A DNA stretch of 64,000 bases, taken from contig NC_092322.1 of the NCBI RefSeq assembly GCF_036785885.1, positions 16,700,466 to 16,764,465 on the forward strand, read 5' to 3'. Every line of letters begins with the position of its first letter. Within the stretch, counting starts at the first letter, position 1. Below, one piece after another: positions 58,418 to 64,000 of this stretch. The notes under the pieces were generated by a model. That model was given only the letters and a program-made list of their open reading frames with translations, was not told where the DNA came from and ran no database searches. A program made the position numbers and the translations under genes. The DNA comes from Coffea arabica. Its lineage: Eukaryota > Streptophyta > Magnoliopsida > Gentianales > Rubiaceae.

Positions 58418-61400
58418 TTAGTATAAGGGTTTTAATCCCATTCCGGATGTTATCACATTCATTAACTCTCTTGTTAGAGGTTTAGTCAACGGATCCGCCA
58501 AGTTTTTGTGTGTTCTTACAAACACAATACTGACAACATCACTTGCAAGAATTTGTCCTATAAATGCATGTCTCAAGCTTATATGTCTAGACTTACCATT
58601 GTAAACTTTGTTCAATGCTCTAGATATAGTAGCTTCACTATCACAAAAGATAGTTGTTGGAGGCATTGGTCTAGGCCAAAAATCAATATCGAGTAAAAGA
58701 TCTCTTAGCCACTTAGCCTCTTTACAAGCTGAAGATAGTGCAATAAATTCAGATTCCATGGTTGAATGAGTTATCACCGTTTGCTTCTTTGAAACCCATG
58801 AGATAGCTCCACCACCAAGCATAAAAATCCAACCACTAATCAATTTTTGCTCACTGATACTAGTAATCCAACTAGCATCTGAAAACCCCTCAAGAACACT
58901 AGGAAAACTATTATAAAAGAGCCCAAGATCTTTGGTTCTTTTAAGATAACCAATCACCCTACAAATAGCTTTCCACTGATCTTTACTTGGATTTTTAGTG
59001 TATCTAACTAGTCTACAAACGGAGGATGAAATATCCGGCCTAGTGCAACTCATTGCATACATAAGACTACCAATAACACTAGCATATTCTAGTTGAACTA
59101 TTGGTTTACCGGTATTCTCATACAACTTAAAATTAGGATCAAAAGGGGTGCCAACTTCTTTCACATTTAAATATTGATACTTCTTTAATATTTTCTCAAC
59201 GTAATGTGATTGAGACAAGGAAAAACCCTCACTATGTCTTTTAACTTTAATCCCCAAGATAGTATCTACTTCATCAAGATCTTTCATCTTGAACTTAGAA
59301 GATAAATACTTCTTAGTTTCTACTACACCTTTAAGTGTAGCACTAACAATTAGCATGTCATCGACATACAAACAAATAATCACACTATACTCAATATTGG
59401 ATTTAGAATAAATACACTTATCAGCATTATTGTATCTAAATCCATTAGAGAGTAAAACAGATTCAAATTTCTCATGCCATTGTTTTGGAGCTTGTTTCAA
59501 GCCATATAAAGATTTCACTAGTTTACACACCTTATGTTCATTACCTGGAGTACAAAACCTTCCGGTTGTTCCATGTACACCTCCTTGTTCAAATCACCAT
59601 TTAAGAAAGCTGTTTTAACATCCATTTGATGCACATGAAAGCTAAAAACAGAAGCTAAAGCTGGTAGTACTCTAACAGAGGTTATCCTAGCCACAGGTGC
59701 ATATGTGTTAAAATAGTCTATTCCTTCCTTTTGTCTATAGTCTTTAGCCATCAATCTAGCCTTGTAAGCAAGAATAGTTCTATCAGTGGCATATTTCTTG
59801 CGAAATACCCACTTACAACCAATAGGTTTAGAACCTTGAGGCAAATCGACAAGAACCCAAGTATTGTTAGACAATATTGAGTCCATTTCATCATTCACAG
59901 CCTCTTTCCAAAATGCAGCATCTCTCGATTTCGTAGCTTCATCATATGTCTTAGGATCGTCCTCTACACTCAACAAAATTGGAGTTTTATTTAGTAGAGA
60001 ATCTCTATTTCCTTTTACTAGAAAAACAATAGCTTGAAGAGACACAAAGTCGAGGGGCAATTGTTTTTTTTTTCTTTGTCTTTGACTCCTCCTAGGTTCA
60101 CTAGGAGTATCAATTTCTTTCATTTTTGTACCACTAGAAGAGACTGCATTTGGAGAGGGTGGACCTATAGTGACTGTTGAGTTTTTAAGAAACTTATCTT
60201 CAAAGAACTCAACATCCCTTGACTCAACTATTATATCTGAACCAAGATCAAGTAGTCTATAGGCTTTCGAATTTTCTGCATAGCCAACGAACACACTTTT
60301 AAGGGCTCTAGGTCCCAATTTAGTCCTTTTATTATTAGGGACCCTATAGTGGGCTATACAGCCCCAAATCTTTAAATAAGACAGATTTGGTTTTCTATTT
60401 TTCCACACTTCATAGGGAGAAATTCTAGTTTTTAAGGAAGGAATTCTATTATGAACATGACATGCAACTAACAAAGCTTCACCCCTCAAATTATTTGGCA
60501 ACCCTGAACTCACAAGCATGGAATTTACCATATCTTCAAGAGTTCGATTTTTCCTTTCGGCCAAACCATTTTGTTGTGGTGTATATGGTGCACTAGTTTG
60601 GTGTACAATTCCACTTTCTTCACAAAATTTTGAGAATTCACTAGGGAAGTACTCACCCCCTCTATCACTTCTCAAAATTTTAATTTTCTTATTCAATTGA
60701 TTTTCTACTAAAGCCTTGTATGTTTTAAACATACCAAATACTTCTTCTTTGTGTTTCATAAGATACACATACACAAACCTAGAACAATCATCTATGAATG
60801 TGACAAAGTATCTATTTCCACCTCTAGTTAGAAAACCATTGAATTCACACATATCAGAATGCACAAGATCAAGCATTTGTGTTTGTCGTTCAACTTTAGG
60901 AAAAGGCAACCTTATAATCTTGGCTTGAACACAAGTTTCACATTTCTTATTTTCAAGGTCATTATATGAAATTAGGCCATCTTTAGACATAAATTTCAAT
61001 ACCTTATGATTCACATGTCCTAACCTACCATGCCACAAAAAATAAGAACATGAGAAGAAGTAGAAGCCAAAGAGTAAACAGAGATATCATTCACTTTATT
61101 AATACTCAACTTGAACATTCCATTACAAGAATAGCCCTTTCCTACAAATACACCATTCTTACAACCTTCAATCCCTTCTTGTTAAGAATGTCCGCAGACA
61201 CTAAATTCTTAACAATGTCGGGAACATGAAGTACGTTGGTAAGGACCAACTTTTTACTGGATGTGAATTGAAGATGCACATCCCCTTTGCCATGAACCTT
61301 GGCTTTCACTCCATTTGCCATGACAACTTCATGACCTTCAAGAAGTTCATAACTCTTGAACTGATTCTTATCGTTGCAAACATGAATTGCAGCACCAGAA

Positions 61401-62350
61401 TCATACCACCAATCCTTTGAAGGCGTAGGTGTTGTCATATGAAGTTCAGTCACCATACCAAGAGTCATCATTGCTACAATTTCTGCATACTCATCAACAA
61501 GATTAGCACTTGGAGCAACATTTTTCTTTTGTTTCTGGTTGAGTTTGCACTCGGCCTTATAATGGCCTTTCTTACCACAATTGTAACAATTTCTATTTCT
61601 TTTCTTATTGTCTTTTGAATTAGTATTCTCAAGCCTCTTTCTTTTACTACTAGAATTCATTTTCTCTTCAACCATATTAGTCTTAGGAGCATCGTCAACT
61701 TCTAGTTTTTGAAGTATTCTAGCCCCTTCTTCAATTCTAAGATGTTTCAAAACACTAGATAAAGTTAAAGTTTCAGAAGTGTGAAACAACTTCTTTTGGT
61801 AATCATTCCATAATGGTGGCAACTTAGCAATTATTGCACCAACTTGGAAAGATTCAGAAACTTCCACACTATAATCTTTAAGTTTAGAAACTATCACTTG
61901 AAGATTATGAATTTGGTCCATAAGAGAAAAGGAATCAGCCAACTTAAACTCAAAATATTTCTTAATGAGAAACTTATCTGTGCCTTGCTTTTGGGTTGTA
62001 TACTCTCACTCAATTGCAGCCCAGATTTCCCTTGGATTTCGTACTCCTTGGAACATATCATAGTAACTATCTGAGAGGGTGTTAAGAATGTGACCTCGGC
62101 AAATAATCTCGTCCTCTTCACGCTTTTGCCTTTGCTTTGTCACTTCCTCGGACTCACTCTCCGCTGGAGCAGGAATCTCTGGAAGATTCAGATCGAGAAT
62201 GTAAGCCACCTTCAATGCAGTGAGGAAGAACATAAGTTTGTCCTTCCAACGGTTGAAGTTGGTTCCGGTTCCATCAAGTTTGTCCAACTTAACGAAATCT
62301 TGGTTCATAACTTTGATGGCACTCTCTTGGGTAGACTCCATTCTTGTCAA
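58418..62350 (-). pseudogene. Copia gag-pol polyprotein, broken
   Basis: Read from 62350 down: gag (start MTRMESTQESA), a CCHC zinc knuckle CYNCGKKGHYKAEC (about 61546-61588), the protease motif WYDSGA (about 61400), integrase HHCC and core with TPQQNGLAERKNRTLEDM (about 60540), RT with KTAFLNGDL (about 59595) and YVDD (about 59360), and RNase H with GFSDASW (about 58880). The end is near 58418. One in-frame TGA lies at 62006-62008. Frame changes occur near 61160 (short deletion after the protease), near 61045 (just before HGRLGH) and near 59555 (one base lost after EGFVL). The remaining frames are long and well kept, so decay is recent. Confidence 0.93.
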
Positions 62351-62368
62351 TCAATCAAACTTTAAGAT

Positions 62369-62795
62369 TGTAAAAAATATGATATAGAAGTACAAGTGTG
62401 TGTTGAGTCAAACCAGAAAAATCAAGAGAGGATTCTGTAGAAATAAGTTTACACAAACGGGGATCAAGACTTGATGAATTCAAGGTGTGTAATCACTTTC
62501 CTTGAAGTTTGATTGCCCCCACTATCTTGCTAATCCGGTCTCTGAGCAAAACCTCTAGGATACAATGAATTCTAATTAGACAGCCAAGTAGCAAGTTCTT
62601 GGATTTGTCTAGTCAAGAATAAAAATGCTTAAGTTAGTTTTCTGGTATCCAACCCATTGATTTATACACCCACCAAAAAACAGAAAAACTATTAGAAATT
62701 GTTCACATGTAACCGTTGGAAGGAACATGAAGTTTCACTGTGAAAGGGTGCTTCAAAAGGTGCAAACCTTTCCTATTTTGCAAACTACCTTAACA
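62369..62795 (-). repeat. 5' LTR of the copia element
   Basis: 427 bp, same length as the 3' LTR. The gag start codon lies only 18 bases inside it. Confidence 0.95.
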
Positions 62796-62800
62796 GGATC

Positions 62801-64000
62801 AACGGGTGTAATTTCATCGAAATTTTGTGATAGAATAGTAATGAACAACAATCAATCAAAAGCGGTCAACAATCATTGATCGATGATTAACAGTCGCAGC
62901 AGTTGCCACACATAATTTGCAGAAGAAGAAGAAGATCAAAACTACATCATGGTTTTATGTGAAAATTGAAGATTGTTTGGATTGGCCATTTTTTCAAAAA
63001 CGAGTTTTTCAAATACAATGTTATAGTAATACACAATAATTCAAAAAACATCTCATCCATACAATATATCAAATATTTCAAAAAATTTTTATAGTAAAAA
63101 TTTTTCATATACACTGCTAGTCTGTGATAGGGTGCTAATTGTTAGTAATTTTATTGCTAATGTTCCCTTTTGTCCCTGCCAAATATTGTTTTAATTGTTA
63201 ATATATACTTATTTTTTGGTCTTTGGACCTATCTGACAAATGCTAAAAAGGAGATTTTATTGAGAAAAATCCTCCACACGCTAGAACCTCCGGCGGATAT
63301 ACAAGTTGGACCCACATGATGCTATAAAGACTCCATTTTCAGTTGCTGATGGAGAGCTCTTATTATTGGTAGTTAACTTGTACGTGTAGGAGTCCTCCTA
63401 GCAAGAGGAAACAAGAAAAGTGGAATTGGCAGGGGCTTTCCTCTTGTACTTGGACTCCCCATTTGTCGGCGGGGACCATGAAGATAGGAAAGGCATTTAG
63501 TCATTTGGCTTAAAAGGTAGAAAACATACAGAAGCTGGGGGCGGCTCTTATGCTTAGTTTTTAGGATAGTTTTAGTTTTTCTTTTTCTTTTCCCTTTGTG
63601 AGGCGCACGCCTAATGTTCGATAATATTCCCCAACGGGAAAAACATCCCTTATTTCTTGCTTTCTAATGAAAAACTTGATGCCTTTGCAATCAATTAATT
63701 TGCATGGAGATTTATTTATGCAGTGTGGCTAAGTATTTCATCTAATCAAGGATCAACTCGACGACGCAGTCCCGAAAATCTATGAGATCTAATTAGTTTT
63801 CACGTGTTTCTCAATTTATTAATATTTGCACGTTGTCTACTTGAATTTTCATGGAATTATTTTATTAATTGGATGTCAAGGGCCCGATGTTCAATGTGAT
63901 TTATTAATCTCGTGCCAATTTAGTCAATTAAATCCGTAATTGTTTGATTGATTAATATTAGTGGCAACTGGTGTGTTTACACATTAGGGGAACGTGCAAT
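62801..64000 (+). other. Right flank, possible start of another LTR at 63125
   Basis: No protein-coding frame is seen. From 63125 (TGATAGGGTGCTAATTG) the sequence looks like a long plant LTR: a TATA-like CTATAAAG near 63322, CT-rich tracts near 63575, and a low-complexity continuation off the window edge. Only one end is visible, so this is tentative. Confidence 0.3.

Larger units (their letters stand above)
57296..62795 (-). mobile_element. Ty1/copia LTR retrotransposon, full length (5500 bp)
   Basis: Both LTRs are 427 bp with TG...CA ends. The 5-bp target duplication GGATC is perfect (57291-57295 and 62796-62800). The polypurine tract AAGTGGGGGAT lies directly before the 3' LTR. The interior encodes gag, protease, integrase, RT and RNase H in copia order. 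By eye the LTRs differ at about 17 of 427 positions (about 4%), so insertion is fairly recent. Pol carries a stop and three frameshifts, so this copy is not autonomous. Confidence 0.95.

Noticed and set aside
1..64000. CRISPR arrays, bacterial operons, phage attachment sites
   Set aside because: None seen; introns and plant transposons show this is plant nuclear DNA.
1..64000. tRNA and rRNA genes
   Set aside because: I looked for T-loop-like GGTTCGAATCC and rRNA-like blocks and found no convincing case by eye; a covariance-model scan would be needed to exclude small RNAs.

Overview
The window is plant nuclear DNA, almost certainly from a eudicot. It is AT-rich, has intron-containing genes with GT-AG splicing, carries plant-type Ty3/gypsy and Ty1/copia retrotransposons, Stowaway, hAT, Mutator and Helitron remnants, and encodes a plant nepenthesin-like aspartic protease. 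I cannot name the species; the style of the repeats would fit an asterid, but that is only an impression.

Layout. 1-10512: the 3' part of a Ty3/gypsy chromovirus (Tekay/Del-like) with a 3.7-kb LTR. Its reverse transcriptase is split by a 3.05-kb solo LTR of a related family in reverse orientation, with a 5-bp target duplication. 11640-13700: a decayed Mutator-like transposase, followed by a GRF zinc-finger remnant on the minus strand. 16176-20332: two adjacent terminal-inverted-repeat (TIR) elements, the larger one hosting a third. 21885-22975 and 26575-28829: two hAT elements, each with a perfect 8-bp target duplication; the second carries an exon-like, GC-richer segment. Between them lies an F-box pseudogene whose 3' end is cut by a MITE. 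29312 onward: a Helitron 3' terminus on the minus strand, with an RPA-tail-like exon inside.

31466-38956: a 17-exon gene for the ribosome-biogenesis WD40 protein BOP1. It contains a textbook U12-type AT-AC intron, but no start codon is visible at its 5' end. 39819-40081: a broken NFU (NifU-like) fragment. 42082-43257: an intact single-exon KIN17 gene with a small MITE just upstream. 47512-48849: an intact single-exon nepenthesin-like aspartic protease with a TATA box. 49000-64000: intergenic DNA with a Stowaway MITE, a gag-only LTR element (52771-56377, minus) and a nearly complete Ty1/copia element (57296-62795, minus, TSD GGATC). The copia pol is broken by one stop and several frameshifts. 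The window ends in what may be the start of another LTR.

Only BOP1, KIN17 and the aspartic protease look like functional host genes. They are unrelated and each should have its own promoter. BOP1 acts in 60S ribosome assembly, KIN17 is a nuclear DNA/RNA-binding protein, and the protease is a secreted or vacuolar hydrolase. I saw no convincing new multi-gene system. The most notable items are the AT-AC intron, the missing BOP1 start, the captured exon-like pieces in transposons, and the nested retroelements. Boundaries were read by eye; no similarity search was run.
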